Shown here: positions 11,725-23,500 of the stretch, in pieces | Position numbering within the stretch: the first letter of the stretch is position 1 | Layout: every line of letters begins with the position of its first letter | Origin: Anthoceros angustus | Lineage: Eukaryota > Streptophyta > Anthocerotopsida > Anthocerotales > Anthocerotaceae | Assembly: GCA_010909165.1 (NCBI GenBank) | Contig: MU008164.1 | Span: 372,001-436,000 of the forward strand | Reading direction: 5' to 3' | Length of the DNA: 64,000 nt | The notes under the pieces: model-generated | Seen by the model: only the letters and a program-made list of their open reading frames with translations | What the model was told of the DNA's origin: nothing | Databases searched by the model: none | Made by a program: the position numbers and the translations under genes

Positions 11725-11905
11725 GATGTCGTAAAACCCTAAACATGTAGAACCCTATACGTGTGAAACCCGGAAGATTAGCTGCTGTAAAACCCTAAAC
11801 TTGTGGAACCCTAAATTTATGAAACCCTGAACCTAGAAGATCGGCTCCCGCAAAACCCTAAACCTATGAAACCCTATACTTGTGAAACCCTAAACTTGGA
11901 ACCCG
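11725..11905. repeat. interstitial degenerate telomere-like repeats
   Basis: About ten copies of AAACCCTAAAC or AAACCCTATAC occur at irregular spacing of about 15-25 bp, separated by short variable words such as ttgtg and ctatg. The plant telomere unit is TTTAGGG (CCCTAAA). The arrangement resembles a minisatellite built on a telobox word rather than a clean telomere array. Confidence 0.7.
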
Positions 11906-11925
11906 GCTCACTGCCAGCCCGGCTG

Positions 11926-12165
11926 CCACAACCTCCCGGACATTGCTATTGCGCCACCCCTCAACAATGCCACAACCTCCCGGACCCTGCCACAACCTCC
12001 CGGACATTGCTATTGCGCCACCCCTCAACAATGCCACAACCTCCCGGACATTGCTATTGCGCCACCCCTCAACAATGCCACAACCTCCCGGACATTGCTA
12101 TTGCGCCACCCCTCAACAATGCCACAACCTCCCGGACCCTGCTACTGCGCCACCCCCAACAATGC
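11926..12165. repeat. 44-bp tandem repeat, about 5 copies
   Basis: The unit starts gccacaacctcccggacatt and ends cacccctcaacaat. Four near-perfect copies and shortened variants at each end follow one another. It produces apparent ORFs rich in LNNATTSRT in several frames, which I do not regard as genes. Confidence 0.85.
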
Positions 12166-12251
12166 GGTATGAAAGACATGATGATGAAGATGAGGAAAAA
12201 TAGACCATAAGAAGTGGAAGGAGCATGGCCACATTGTATGCGAAGCGTTAC

Positions 12252-12361
12252 AACACTTCCAAACTTTCACTTCAATCTTTTTATCCACCTGCACCCATAT
12301 CCTAGTTTATAACTTCCAAACTTTCACTTCAATCTTTTTATCCACCTGTACCCATATCCTA
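12252..12361. repeat. two-copy tandem repeat of about 55 bp
   Basis: The segment aacttccaaactttcacttc ... cacccatatcctag occurs twice in succession with one T/C difference near the end. No coding potential. Confidence 0.8.
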
Positions 12362-12423
12362 GGATTGATCACTCATATTTTGGCCCAAACAATATTACTC
12401 TCCTACTCGTGCATGTGCCATCG

Positions 12424-12712
12424 CTCCCTCCAGCATCCTCCTACATCCTCCTACATCCTCCCACATCCTCCCACATCCTCCCACATCTTCCCACATCCTC
12501 TTACATCCTCCCACATCCTCCCACATCCCCCCATCCCCCATCCTCCCACATCATCCCACATCCTTCCACATCCCCCCACATCCTCCCACATCATCCCACA
12601 TCCTTCCATCCCCCATCCTCCCACATCCTCCCACATCCTCCCACATCCGCCCACATCCCCCCACATCCTCCTACATCCTCCCACATCCTCCTACATCCTC
12701 CCACATCCCCCT
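12424..12712. repeat. 10-bp minisatellite (CCTCCCACAT)n
   Basis: Nearly 30 units of CCTCCCACAT and variants (CCTCCTACAT, CCCCCCACAT). The array is strongly strand-asymmetric, pyrimidine-rich on the plus strand, and could adopt unusual DNA structure. Apparent proline/histidine/serine-rich ORFs on the plus strand and Gly/Trp/Met-rich ORFs on the minus strand are by-products. Confidence 0.9.
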
Positions 12713-12851
12713 GCAATCGCTCCCTCCCATGGCTCCCTCCACCATCCGCCTACATCCTCCCCACATAGAAATATGTATGCGGATTCATTTTCAAGAGTAT
12801 GCTGCCGCTTTTTGAAAGGGAGCATGAAAGAACTTCATGCCGCTAACAGCA

Positions 12852-13130
12852 GAAACCAATGAAAGTAGATGCCGCTCATAGTAGAAACAAAAGGATATAG
12901 ATGCCGCTTATGGCAGAAACTAGATGCCGCTCATAGTAGAAACAAAAGGATATAGATGCCGCTTATGGCAGAAACTAGATGCCGCTCAGAGTAGAAACAA
13001 AAGGATATATAGATGCCGCTTATGGCAGAAACTAAGGGATTTAGATGCCGCTGATAGTAGAAACAAAAGGATATAGATGCCGCTTATAGCATAAACTAAG
13101 GGATGTAGATGCCGGTGATAGCACAAACCG
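12852..13130. repeat. tandem repeat around AGATGCCGCT
   Basis: Alternating half-units agatgccgctcatagtagaa(acaaaaggatat) and agatgccgcttatggcagaa(acta) form a higher-order repeat of about 55 bp, degenerating to the right. It ends about 270 bp before the start of the carrier gene, so it may overlap that promoter. Confidence 0.8.
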
Positions 13131-13407
13131 AAGAACTTGGTGCGGCGGACAGCAGAAACTTCTTCAGCAAACGTTCAATTCCAAATCTTTGAAAATTTTG
13201 CGGCTCACAAGCGAGTGTGAAGGAACGGGAAAGTGTAGATGTTCTCGTGGAATTAACTGGCTCAAGCTCTGGTGCAAGATGAACTAGAACTCAAACGGCA
13301 AGTGCTTTCTTGGTGCAGAGGAAGGCCTATCTATTTGTGTGAGTCCGAGACTGCGTATATCTGAGACGTCTCATGGCGAGGAGGAGAGCAGCGTCTTACA
13401 AGCCGCC

Positions 13408-14967
13408 ATGGCGGAGAGCGGTGCGGCAGTGAGAGGGAGCGAGGACAAGAAAAGCAAGAGCAGAGCTGCTAAATTTGTGTCGGGAGCTGTGGCGGGAGTG
13501 GCAACCACTGTCGTGTTGCAGCCGCTGGATGTGGTGAAGACGCATCTGCAGGTGGCGCAGCCCGTGGGAGGACAGCGGCAGGGCATCCGGGATGTGGTGA
13601 GCGCCTTGGTACGCAGGGAAGGCGTGGTCGGGCTGTGGCGCGGCACCGGCCCGGCCTGCGTGCGCGTCGGTCTGGGTGCGGGACTCTACTTCGGCGTGCT
13701 CGGCACCATCGTCAGTGCGCTGGCGCCGAATCCGGGCTCGTCTGTGAACGAGAAGCTCTCCGACTCTGTGGCGTTCGGCGCCGGCGCCCTGACCCGCGCC
13801 TTTGCGTCTATGGTTTGCTGCCCTATCACGGTCGTGAAGACGCGTATGGAGGTGTGTAGGTGTGTTGATCTCGGTTTCGGTTGAGATTGCGTGGGTGATG
13901 CTGCTGCGCCAGGTTCGTCGCTGTGCAGCTCACGATTTGGTCATAGATAGGTTCACTGCAGTATGGGGGAGCGTCTAGTCTACGGTACACCAGCACGGCC
14001 GCGGGTATAGCTTCGATTGCGCGCACCGAAGGCGTTGCAGGTGATTCGATGCTCAATGTCCGCTAGCTCATCCGGAATTCTTTACAGACTCTCCTGGCTC
14101 TTATCAAGCTTGCAACAGGTCTGTACAGTGGGATGCTTGCAACCCTTGCTCGAGATGCTCCTTACTCTGGACTGTACTTGGTGATGTACAACCGATTGCA
14201 GCATTCACTACGAGGTGTGACTTTGGATGTGTTATCATTCGTAGCCCTGATTTTTGTTCCTTACCTGGGGGTAGCCTGAATTGTCGTGGACGTTGTCTCT
14301 CTTGTGTTCAGAACTGCAACCACAGAGCTCACAGGCTTACGTCAATTTTTGCTCAGGTGAGCAGCATATTCTTGTGGGAATGACGCAGGATTTGGTGTAG
14401 CGTTCAGGATGACCTTGACCTTGTATGAACAGTTTACCTTTGTTTTCTGAATGAATGCTTCGTGATCAGGTGCCGTTGCTGGTGCTTGGGCAACCCTCCT
14501 GACACATCCTCCTGACGTGGTATGTTCTGTCAACCACAAGGCCATGCTTATTGAAGCATACATGGTTTTTATCTTCACGAGAGTGTTTGTTGGCAGATTC
14601 GTACAAGGCTTCAACTCGATCCTCAGCATAATGCTGGTATTGTGTCGACGGTGCGCGGCATTGTTCAGGTTGTTGCTTGCACCTCCGTTAAGTTGATTGT
14701 TTTACGGTCTGGTGTTTAGCAGGTTGTATACCAATCACGTAATGCAGGAACGAGGGCTCAAGGGATTATACAGTGGTGTGCTGCCGAGAGTTGGAAGGCG
14801 TGCCTTGAATCAAGCTTTGGTCTGGTACGAGTTTCTTTCTCTCCTCTCTGGTGCATGCCCCATGGTTTGCTAGCATTGTGCTTTGATGCCCCTAACGAAG
14901 ATGGCGTTCTCCGGTGCTCAGGACCTTCTTTGAGGAGATATCCACTTGGGTGCAGAACAGACTCTAG
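13408..14967 (+). CDS. mitochondrial carrier, SLC25A38/Hem25-like (putative glycine transporter), 8 exons
   Basis: Exons: 13408-13851, 13962-14040, 14119-14214, 14312-14356, 14470-14519, 14597-14668, 14748-14824, 14922-14967. All are GT-AG and in phase, giving 302 aa. The three carrier repeats show PLDVVK (39-44), PITVVK and PPDVIR. The second repeat lacks the usual acidic residue, as in animal SLC25A38 (PVTVIK there). LATLARDAPYSGLYLVMYN and the C-terminal RVGRRALNQALVWTFFEE also match that subfamily. Human SLC25A38 and yeast Hem25 import glycine into mitochondria for haem synthesis. Plants make haem from glutamate, so the plant role may be glycine movement for one-carbon or photorespiratory metabolism (inference). 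The start is chosen by its ideal context gccgccATGgcg. A short ATG at 13373 in another frame lies just upstream. Confidence 0.93.
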
Positions 14968-16833
14968 CTGCCCTTACGACCCTGGATTCTACCGGTAGGT
15001 CTTGGATTCGTTTGTTAATATCACCTGGTTACCCCGTAACGTATGCCTGCCGTAATTGATTCAACGATTCAACATTCTCTAAAGGTGACAAAAGCTTCTC
15101 GAATCCCACTACCTATAAGTAGGTCAGCACCTTCAAACGTGAAGGCACATTCTCATGGGATTCACTACCTTACACAGGGGTATACGTGCGTGGTTACTGC
15201 GCGAGCAGGTGGCCGGGTGTGACTCCAGCATGAGAATCATGTGCATCACTGCCGTGGACGGAACGGGTACTGCATCTAGTTACTCACACCCTGAACCCGC
15301 CGTGAACAAAGTTGCATGTCTGGCGGAATCGGCCAGTACCTGCCTGCATCCCGTCGCTTGGCGGATTCATCCAGTACCTGCCTGGATCAGATGGTACATA
15401 TGCAAAGCGTCGCCTCATTCAAATATTAGGCTTCGGAAGCTCTTAAAACGTAGAGTTCTCCGTCTTTCTCGTCCTGCCGTGGTTCTGGTAATAGGAACCT
15501 TGAGTTGGATCGCTACGATGTGGAGTAGGACACACCGCGGTAAGAAGAACAAGCGAGAGAATGCTAGATTCTAGTGCTCGTCTAACTAGCCAATTCTTTC
15601 GCCACCTGCCCGTGTTTCAAATTGAACAGAGAGGATGGTGGATGCTCTAGGGTAGAGATGCAGCACGTACGTACTCACCTGACCAGGCTGCGTCTGGGAG
15701 GGAGATGCTACTTGGTCATCTGATGCGAGTCGTGTGAAACGTTTAAGGTTTCTAGCCGCCAGTAGCTGAGAGCTTCTCCTTGGCTGGAAGTCCTGTTCCG
15801 AATCCATGCGCTTAGCTCGAATTCTTTGTGACGCTTCCTTTTTGAATTGTAGAGGACGATCTTGCTCGTGTCCTGCTCCTGTGAACATCCGTTGTATGAC
15901 CCTATCACAGGAGGAAGATGGATTGCTCAGAGTTGTGACAATTTACGAACACCCAGAGATGGAACGCTGCCGCATAGCTGTTGTCCTTGAGGCAACGGAG
16001 GGAAGGACCTCAGATCAATCCACCCGGGGCTCACATGCTTGTGCGGAGGGAGGAAAGGGAGGGAAGAATGAACTGGAGCGAGAATAAGCACACTCAATAG
16101 CTTCCCGCCGAGCTTCAAGGCGATAGCTATGGTGGCCAGAGGAAAAAGAGAAATTTTGCGGAGTGGTAGAAGAACACGTTGTTCACACGATGCACCGGGA
16201 GAGATTCTTGAAAAGCTCCGAGGAAGAACCTCGTTCACACTGAACTTAGAAAGCCACTGGCATGTGAAGTCGTATTGTCACCTGCTTTCACATGCTCTAC
16301 AAAGGGACGATTGTTGAATATGGAGGATGAGACAAAATAGAGAGATGCTGACAACGATGAGTGTTCGAACTTTCACGCGGTTGAATAAAGCTTATAAAAT
16401 TATGCTTGCTAGGGACACAGCAGCTCGCCCTCTGGTGCTAGGTCACGCCTTGATGTGATTCTCCTTGCCTTTGGTACGGGCCACGATCGTTCTTGCGCGA
16501 ACCAACCTACCAAGTTCTTCTGTCTCAATTTGGGCAGACACCATGCGTTTCCTAACTGGGCCTGCCCACCATACTTTTCTTAGTTGGGCTGCCCACGATA
16601 TGGCTCCCCGCGGTCCTGACACCGGCAGCAGCCGGCTGGTGTAGCTGGTTGGCAAATCGGGATTGGGGTGAGTTAGAGTTAAGCGAAGCTTTGGCACTAG
16701 AGCTGGTTCTTGTTGTCTCCAAGCTGGCTACGACTGCCACACTGAAAGCGATTTTGGAAAGCAGGCATCAGCTCCTGCCTAGGGCTATTGTTGCCATGTC
16801 TGTTCATGATGAGGAACATTTTTGAAGAGGAGC
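14968..16833. other. intergenic between carrier and SPY genes
   Basis: About 1.9 kb with no recognisable gene. Frames at 15155-15574, 15586-15888 and 15927-16238 have no domain. A short imperfect direct repeat (ccagtacctgcctg) lies near 15330-15385. CAG and CTG occur at normal density here (14 in 15001-15360 by eye), a useful baseline for the right end of the window. The right side presumably contains the SPY promoter and 5' UTR. Confidence 0.5.
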
Positions 16834-19800
16834 ATGGGGCATATGATGGCATGGCCAGAATCTCAGATTATTCATCCCTCGGCACCTAACGGCAGCAGGG
16901 AGAGGGAATCCTCGACCGAGAGCCAGAGAATGAAAAGAAGGCCCTCTTCGGCTGCGATTGCTCCAGAATGCAGCATGAGCATGCCCGTCAGCAGCAGTAC
17001 TCTTGTGCCAACTTCTTCTGCACGCAGAATTGGGGGTAAAGATGCGCTTTCCTTTGCAGCTATTCTGCGTACTCGCAACAAATTCGTGGATGCCCTAAAC
17101 CTGTATGAGAGCGTACTTGAGGTGGAGCCCAGAAATGTGGAAGCCCATGTGGGCAAAGGAATCTGCCTTCAGATGCAGGGTTTATCAAGGCAAGCTTTTG
17201 ACAGCTTTTCCGATGCCCTGAGCTTGGATCCGCAGAATGCCTGCGCTCTCACACACTGTGGCATTCTGTACAAGGAGGAGGGTCATCTTCTGCAAGCTGC
17301 TGAGGTATGTTATTACCTCCGCTTCTTACTCTCTGTCTGCATGTGGATTATGCTTTGCACATGTCGGGGTGAGAGTTTTTTTTCATGACATGAGCAATTC
17401 TTGCTGGAGTCTCTCAGTGGACATAAGATGTGAGTAAGTTGCTTGCCAGACGCTGATGGGAGCAAGCCTCACTGGACGCAGGCATACCATAAGGCTCTTA
17501 TTGCAGATGCCAGCTATAAGCCAGCCTCGGAGAATCTTGCCATCGTTCTCACTGATTTAGGCACAAGTTTGAAGCTGTCTGGCAATGTGCAAGAAGGCCT
17601 GCAAAAATATTATGATGCCCTCAAGGCGGATAGCCACTACGCGGTATGTGTTAACACCACCATCCTCCTGTTGGGAGAAAGCGTATGAACCCTTACTGTG
17701 AATTGCTCTGTCTTCATCCATGCACGCTGATTGATTTGCATTGTGATTCTAGCTGGTTCGAATGTGTAGGCTGTGCTCTATTTGCACACTGCTCAGAACA
17801 AAGTTTCCAGAGCTGGATCTTCTCCTGATGCTGGTCCAAGTTATGCATAGACCTGACTGAGGAAACGGGTGGGAATCTTTACTGTTCTTTCCTTCGCAGC
17901 CAGCTTATTACAATCTGGGAGTTGTCTACTCGGAGATGATGCAGTATGATATGGCTCTTAGTTGCTATGAACAAGCAGCTGCTAATAGGCCTATGTATGC
18001 TGAAGCCTACTGCAACATGGGTGTCATTTACAAGAATCGAGGAGATCTAGAATCTGCTATTGCGTGCTACGAGAGGTGCTGTGAAAAAGATGATGCTTTC
18101 ATTTGTGGTAGTTGTTGGGAAGCAACTTGGATATGTAAGAGTTGACAGGTCTTGGCAGTTAATTCGTTATTGGTTTCTTTTTTGTTTTAGCAGGTGCTTG
18201 GCTGTCTCTCCAAACTTTGATATCGCCAAAAACAATATGGCAATTGCCCTCACTGATCTTGGCACTAAGGTGTGTGAAAACTCTTGAGCCCCTTCTTGCT
18301 TTTCTCTAATATTTGCTATGTGCCAACACGGGTTCAGTGGTATGTGAAATGGCTATCTTTGTCTAAACAGACAAGGTTTTTGGGGGAGATGGGTTTGCAT
18401 TTCATCTGTCTCTGGATTCATTTTTTTTCAGGTAAAACTTGAGGGCGACATTCATCGAGGGGTGGCCTTTTACAAGAAAGCTCTTCTTTACAACTGGCAC
18501 TATGCAGATGCAATGTACAACCTAGGTGTTGCGTATGGAGAAATGCTCAAGTTTGACAAGGTAAAATATGCGTTTTGCTGAAAAGATTCTAAACGTAGAT
18601 ACGTACACGGTTACTAGCTCCTCTGATTGCAACTGCTCCCCTTATATTTGCCCTGAAACCATAATATTGTTCCTGCAGGCAGTAGTTATGTATGAGCTCG
18701 CACTACATTTCAATCCACATTGTGCAGAAGCTTGCAACAATCTAGGCGTCATATACAAAGACAGAGATAATCTCGACAAAGCTGTTGAGTGTTACCAGGT
18801 TGGTGGTAGTGTAGCTAAGTTTGTTGATTGATCACCTTGTCAGTAGGTTGCTCTTCAGCAAGCACTGTCCAGTCTTTCCTTGAATGCTGGCTTTAGCTTC
18901 GTTTAAGACCTGCTATCCTTTTCAAGGAGGCGTCGGTCTCCACTGGGATGAACAGTGTCTTCTACTCCATTTCCTGAACAGGACTTTTGTGGCACCGCCA
19001 TGAGGTGGTCCTTCTCACTGGCTGCTTTTGGTTGCAGATGGCTTTGTCCATAAAGCCCAACTTCTCCCAGTCACTGAACAATCTTGGTGTGGTTTACACA
19101 GTTCAGGTAACACTTGTCCTAGTAACCCACCTGTTTTCTTTTCTCTTGGCTCCCCACCCTCTTTCTTTGTTGAGTCATCCTGCCTTCACAGATAGGACAG
19201 TTACAAAGACAACTCAATTTCCCTGTGCAGGGGAAAATGGATTCGGCAGCAAGCATGATTGAGAAGGCTATAATTGCAAACTCTTCCTATGCAGAAGCCT
19301 ACAACAACTTAGGTGATGACTCTTGCCTTTTTTAAGGATTGGCCTGTTTCTGTTGCTGTCAGTGATATACTTGGAAGGCTGCTCGTTGTTGTTACTTAGG
19401 CAGTCTTTTTGAGCAGGCGTCTTGCACAGAGATGCGGGAAATATTCCGCTAGCTATTGATGCATATGAGCGGTGCCTGCAAATTGATCCTGATTCTCGTA
19501 ATGCTGGCCAGGTACAAGTGAAGCTATCTCTGTGTACTTTAGCTTCGGGTTGCTTTTCTGTCTGCCTTCTTTATTAGTGACACTTTCCTGTGTATAATTT
19601 GTGTGCAGAACCGCTTGCTTGCCATGAACTACATTTATGAGGGGGAGGATGACAAATTATTCAATGCTCATCGGTAACATCCAAGCCTGCTGGATGGCGG
19701 ATTATGATGTCACCTATGAATTAGTTTGTAGCTGACGGAAGTGGCTTGTCTGCAGAGATTGGGGAAAACGATTTTGTGGACTCTACCCTGCATATACTAC

Positions 19801-21717
19801 TTGGGAAAATTCAAAGGATGCTGATAGGCCCCTCGTTGTCGGTTATATCTCGCCAGACTATTTCACGCATTCTGTGTCATATTTCATTGAGGCACCCCTG
19901 GTCCATCATGACAGTAAGAACTACCGGGTGGTTGTCTATTCTGCTGTTGTGAAGGTAATGACATTTCAAGCTCAGTCTCATGCAATTGAAGTTCTCTTTT
20001 TCCTGCAGCTGTGGCCTGCAGGCATCATGCTAAGCCTTGTTATGTGTGCATTACTTCTTCAGGAAGATGCCAAAACGAACAGGTTCAAGGATACTGTTTT
20101 GAAGAAGGGTGGTGGTTGGAGAGACATCTATGGCATCGATGAAAAGAAGGTTGCAAACATGGTACGAGAAGATAAGGTGGATATTCTGGTTGAGCTCACT
20201 GGTCACACAGCAAATAACAGATTAGGTGTGATGGCCTGCCGGCCTGCTCCAGTCCAGGTACTGCTGAGATTTGTCCTTAAGATTGCTGGATTTCTCCTGC
20301 TGCTGGATTGATTTTCTTGTCATTTCTGCGACAGTATTGGGTAGGTTGTGGACGCCTGGATAATATTTTTGTCTTATGCAGGCAACTTGGATTGGATACC
20401 CAAACACAACTGGTCTGCCCACAATAGATTATCGGTTCACTGATGCGCTTGCAGATCCCCCAAACACTAGGCAAAGGTAAGTTGATAACATGGGTGTATT
20501 ACATTATCACACATAAATTTCGAATATGAGCAGAAATGCATAATTTGTCTGCCACTCTCTCAGGCATGTAGAGGAGCTCGTGAGGTTGCCTGGCTGCTTC
20601 CTCTGTTACACAGCATCGCCTGAGACTGGACCTGTTGTGCAAACTCCAGCCATGGCCAATGGTTTTATTACATTTGGGAGTTTCAACAATCTTGCAAAGG
20701 TGCCACGTTTTGGGTAGCTTGCTTTTGATGAAGCTCTGGAGGGCCCACCTCTGCATGGCTAATGTTTGTGGGATACTGTGCTTCAGATTACAATCAGAGT
20801 GCTTCGTGTGTGGGCCAGAATACTATGTGCCATACCAACCTCCAGGCTGGTGGTAAAGTGCAAGCCCTTTTGTTCTGAGAGTGTCAGAGAGAGATTTTTA
20901 GCTAAGCTTGAGGAGTTGGGAGTGGAGCCTCTTCGAATTGATCTATTGCCCTTGATCCTTCTCAACCATGATCACATGCAAGCCTATTCATTGATGGACA
21001 TCAGGTCTGGATTGCTTTGAGACTTTTTGTACCTGACACTTTGACAGGCTTCGCATTTAATAGTAGCTGTATGTTCTGGCAGCCTGGATACCTTTCCTTA
21101 TGCCGGAACTACTACAACCTGTGAGTCCCTCTACATGGGTGTACCTTGTGTTACCATGTCTGGGCTAGTACACGCTCACAACGTGGGCGTTACCCTTCTT
21201 CACCAAGTTGGTACGTACCTGTCAGCAGGCATTCTACTATCCATTTGTCATGTCATGCAGCATTGACATCGTTTGCCTACACTGTCTGATAGGTTTGGAA
21301 AAACTGGTTGCCCGGACAGAAGATGAGTATGTCCATAAAGCCATTGAGCTTGCCTCAGACTTTCCAGTGCTTGCTGCTCTGAGAAACAACCTAAGGGAGC
21401 GGATGTTGAAGTCACAACTCTGCAATGGGCCCAATTTTGTTCGCGGACTGGAAGCTTCTTATCGAAGTTTATGGCGTCGCTATTGTGATGGAGATGGGCT
21501 TGTAGAGACACGACGCAAAGATTTGGAGTCGGGTGAAGAACCTTCGCAGGTTGCGAATTTGACAGGTGGTGCATCCTCTGAGGCTGCCACAAATGCAACA
21601 AGTGCATTTGCTGGACCACCTTCGGCACCTAGCTCGTCACTGTCTGCCCTTGATGGCAACAGTACAGGAGAAGTACGGCCTAAATCTGCAAAGAGGAACT
21701 CTTCCAACTTTGCCTAG
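16834..21717 (+). CDS. SPY: SPINDLY-type O-glycosyltransferase, 17 exons
   Basis: Exons: 16834-17304, 17482-17643, 17900-18075, 18194-18269, 18432-18560, 18679-18798, 19038-19106, 19231-19312, 19417-19511, 19609-19673, 19756-19954, 20063-20257, 20382-20476, 20564-20699, 20787-21004, 21083-21210, 21293-21717. All are GT-AG and in phase, giving 946 aa (Arabidopsis SPY is about 914). Residues about 70-475 are some ten tetratricopeptide repeats (for example AYYNLGVVYSEMMQYDMAL, EACNNLGVIYKDRDNLDKA). The GT41 catalytic part follows from about 482: PLVVGYISPDYFTHSVSY, DILVELTGHTANNRLGVMA, TWIGYPNTTGLPTIDYR, FGSFNNLAK, RLVVKCKPF, DTFPYAGTTTTCESLYMGVP. SPY O-fucosylates nuclear and cytosolic proteins such as DELLA repressors and clock factors. 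It is distinguished from the GlcNAc transferase SEC by the TPR-catalytic linker and the C-terminal basic tail (KSAKRNSSNFA here). The first 50 residues are poorly conserved, so the exact ATG is less certain. Confidence 0.97.
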
Positions 21718-22059
21718 GCGGCTCGTTATGCTACTGGATGCGGATCTTTTGAGTTCCATGCTACTTCATTGGTGAAGGCTGTTTAGATTTACAGATAGCA
21801 TTTCATCTGATATCGCCGGTTCCATTGAAAGGCCTGGTGAACAACGTTGGCTAGGATTGGAAGCTTTAACTTGAGTTTTAGATGATCCTGCAACTTTTGA
21901 ATAAGTGCCTTCCAGTGCATCCACAGCAAGGAAGACCTTTGGAATCTCACCTTTGGTATCGATCGCATCGGTTGTGAACAAATGTGCCTTCGCTCACCAT
22001 AGAATTAGGGGTCTGTCACGCTTAGTATACAATTTTTGTCCAACACTGGTAGTATGGAA
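21718..22059. other. 3' flank of SPY
   Basis: Probable 3' UTR and downstream sequence of the SPY gene. No ORF with support. The polyadenylation site cannot be placed reliably. Confidence 0.4.
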
Positions 22060-22084
22060 TGATGCCAATCGAAGCCTCTATGCC

Positions 22085-22240
22085 CAAGGGCGCGGACCTT
22101 GGGCATGGATCTGCATTAGGTAACTTTCTTTCATTCACCATAAGCCTTCTCCCCATTTCCCATCGCGGACCTTGGGCATGGATCTGCATTAGGTGACTTT
22201 CTTTCATTCACCATAAGCCTTCTCCCCATTTCCCATCCCT
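22085..22240. repeat. two-copy direct repeat downstream of SPY
   Basis: A segment containing gcggaccttgggcatggatc, followed by tgcattaggt and cattcaccataagccttctc, occurs twice in tandem with a G/A difference. Confidence 0.75.
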
Positions 22241-22291
22241 ACACGCTTCTTTGTCCATCTAGCGTGAGGACTGTATGATAGCTTCACCTCT

Positions 22292-22815
22292 TCATGGAGT
22301 CATAGATGTCATGTAAGGAGTACATGGAGTCATAGAAGTCATGTAAGGACTACATGGAGTCATAGATGTCATATAAGGACTACATGGAGTCATAGATGTC
22401 ATATAAGGACTACATGGAGTCATAGATGTCATATAACGACTACATGGAGTCATAGATGTCATATAAGGACTACATGGAGTCATAGATGTCATATAAGGAC
22501 TACATGGAGTCATAGATGTCATATAAGGACTACATGGGTCATAGATGTCATATAAGGACTACATGGAGTCATAGATGTCATATAAGGACTACATGGAGTC
22601 ATAGATGTCATATAAGGACTACATGGAGTCATAGATGTCATATAAGGACTACATGGAGTCATAGATGTCATATAAGGACTACATGGAGTCATAGATGTCA
22701 TATAAGGACTACATGGAGTCATAGACGTCATATAACGACTACATGTAGTCATAGATGTCATATAAGGACTAACCTGCTTCACGGAGTCATAGATGTCATA
22801 TAAGGACTACATGAC
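22292..22815. repeat. 30-bp minisatellite, about 17 copies
   Basis: The unit is ggactacatggagtcatagatgtcatataa. Because 30 is divisible by three, both strands show long periodic open frames, which are not genes. Copies are nearly identical in the centre and diverge at the edges, with one 1-bp shorter unit near 22537 and a broken unit near 22770. Confidence 0.93.
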
Positions 22816-22939
22816 AGCTTCACCTACTGCACAACACCTGCTTCATGGTGTTAGCAAAAATTGTCAAAGAGAAGATAGATAACATCAATCTTCCGTTTCT
22901 CCCAATCCACCGCCCTGGCTAACTGAATCTCTTCCGCCA

Positions 22940-23243
22940 TATCGACGTGATAAAATATATGATTAGGGTATTATTCATTAGAGCTCCCTTAAACCCCTAG
23001 AATGAACATAATATAATTCTAAGGGCTAAAAGTAGTTTTTATTGATTAGTTAATTAGTTATTTGGTTACAACAACTTATAACCGCCTACTTCATATAGAC
23101 ATCGGCTTTTCACCTCAGTAAAAACTTCATATAGCCATCGGTTTTTCACCTCAATAAAATCTTTTCTTCATATAGACATTATGTACTTTTTATTATCTAT
23201 ATAATGTATAAGATCTTGTGAGCAATGTCTTTGATTCTCTTCA
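22940..23243 (+). mobile_element. probable LTR remnant of a copia-like element
   Basis: AT-rich sequence that ends directly before a perfect initiator-tRNA-Met primer binding site. It contains short internal duplications (cttcatatagacat, caccgg-like words). No second LTR was found, and the sequence to the right carries no gag, so this is a truncated or non-autonomous element. The left boundary is a guess. Confidence 0.45.
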
Positions 23244-23255
23244 TGGTATCAGAGC
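23244..23255 (+). other. tRNA-iMet primer binding site
   Basis: TGGTATCAGAGC, the standard plant copia primer binding site complementary to the 3' end of initiator methionine tRNA. It marks the inner edge of an LTR. Confidence 0.75.
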
Positions 23256-23261
23256 ATACTT

Positions 23262-23500
23262 GCTCTCAATTTGTTCATGCAACTGCAAGCATACGTGCTC
23301 TCAATTTGTTCATGCAACTTCAAGCATACGTGCTCTCAATTTGTTCATGCAACTTCAAGCATTCTTGCTCTCAATTTGTTCATGCAACTTCAAGCATACT
23401 TGCTCTCAATTTGTTCATGCAACTTCAAGCATTCTTGCTCTCAATTTGTTCATGCAACTTCAAGCATACTTGTTCTCAATTTGTTCATGCAACTTCAAGC
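23262..23500. repeat. 35-bp tandem repeat, 7 copies, just inside the LTR
   Basis: The unit is about gcatacttgctctcaatttg followed by ttcatgcaacttcaa, alternating between cttgct and gtgct variants. It starts immediately after the primer binding site, so the array expanded in the leader of the element. All three plus frames stay open, giving repeated LNLFMQLQA or SQFVHATSS peptides with no known function. Confidence 0.9.

Noticed and set aside
11725-11905. True chromosome end
   Set aside because: The CCCTAAA words are degenerate and irregularly spaced, and single-copy genes lie on both sides.
12365-12862. 165-aa Pro/His/Ser-rich ORF and its antisense Gly/Met/Trp-rich partner
   Set aside because: Both are translations of the 10-bp CCTCCCACAT array; every frame is open because of the repeat.
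22292-22803. Periodic ORFs on both strands with TSMTPCSPYM or RCHIRTTWSH units
   Set aside because: The 30-bp array is a multiple of three, so open frames are expected. No start context, splice sites or related protein.
22292-22815. Possible CRISPR array
   Set aside because: Units are directly adjacent without unique spacers, and the surrounding genes are eukaryotic.
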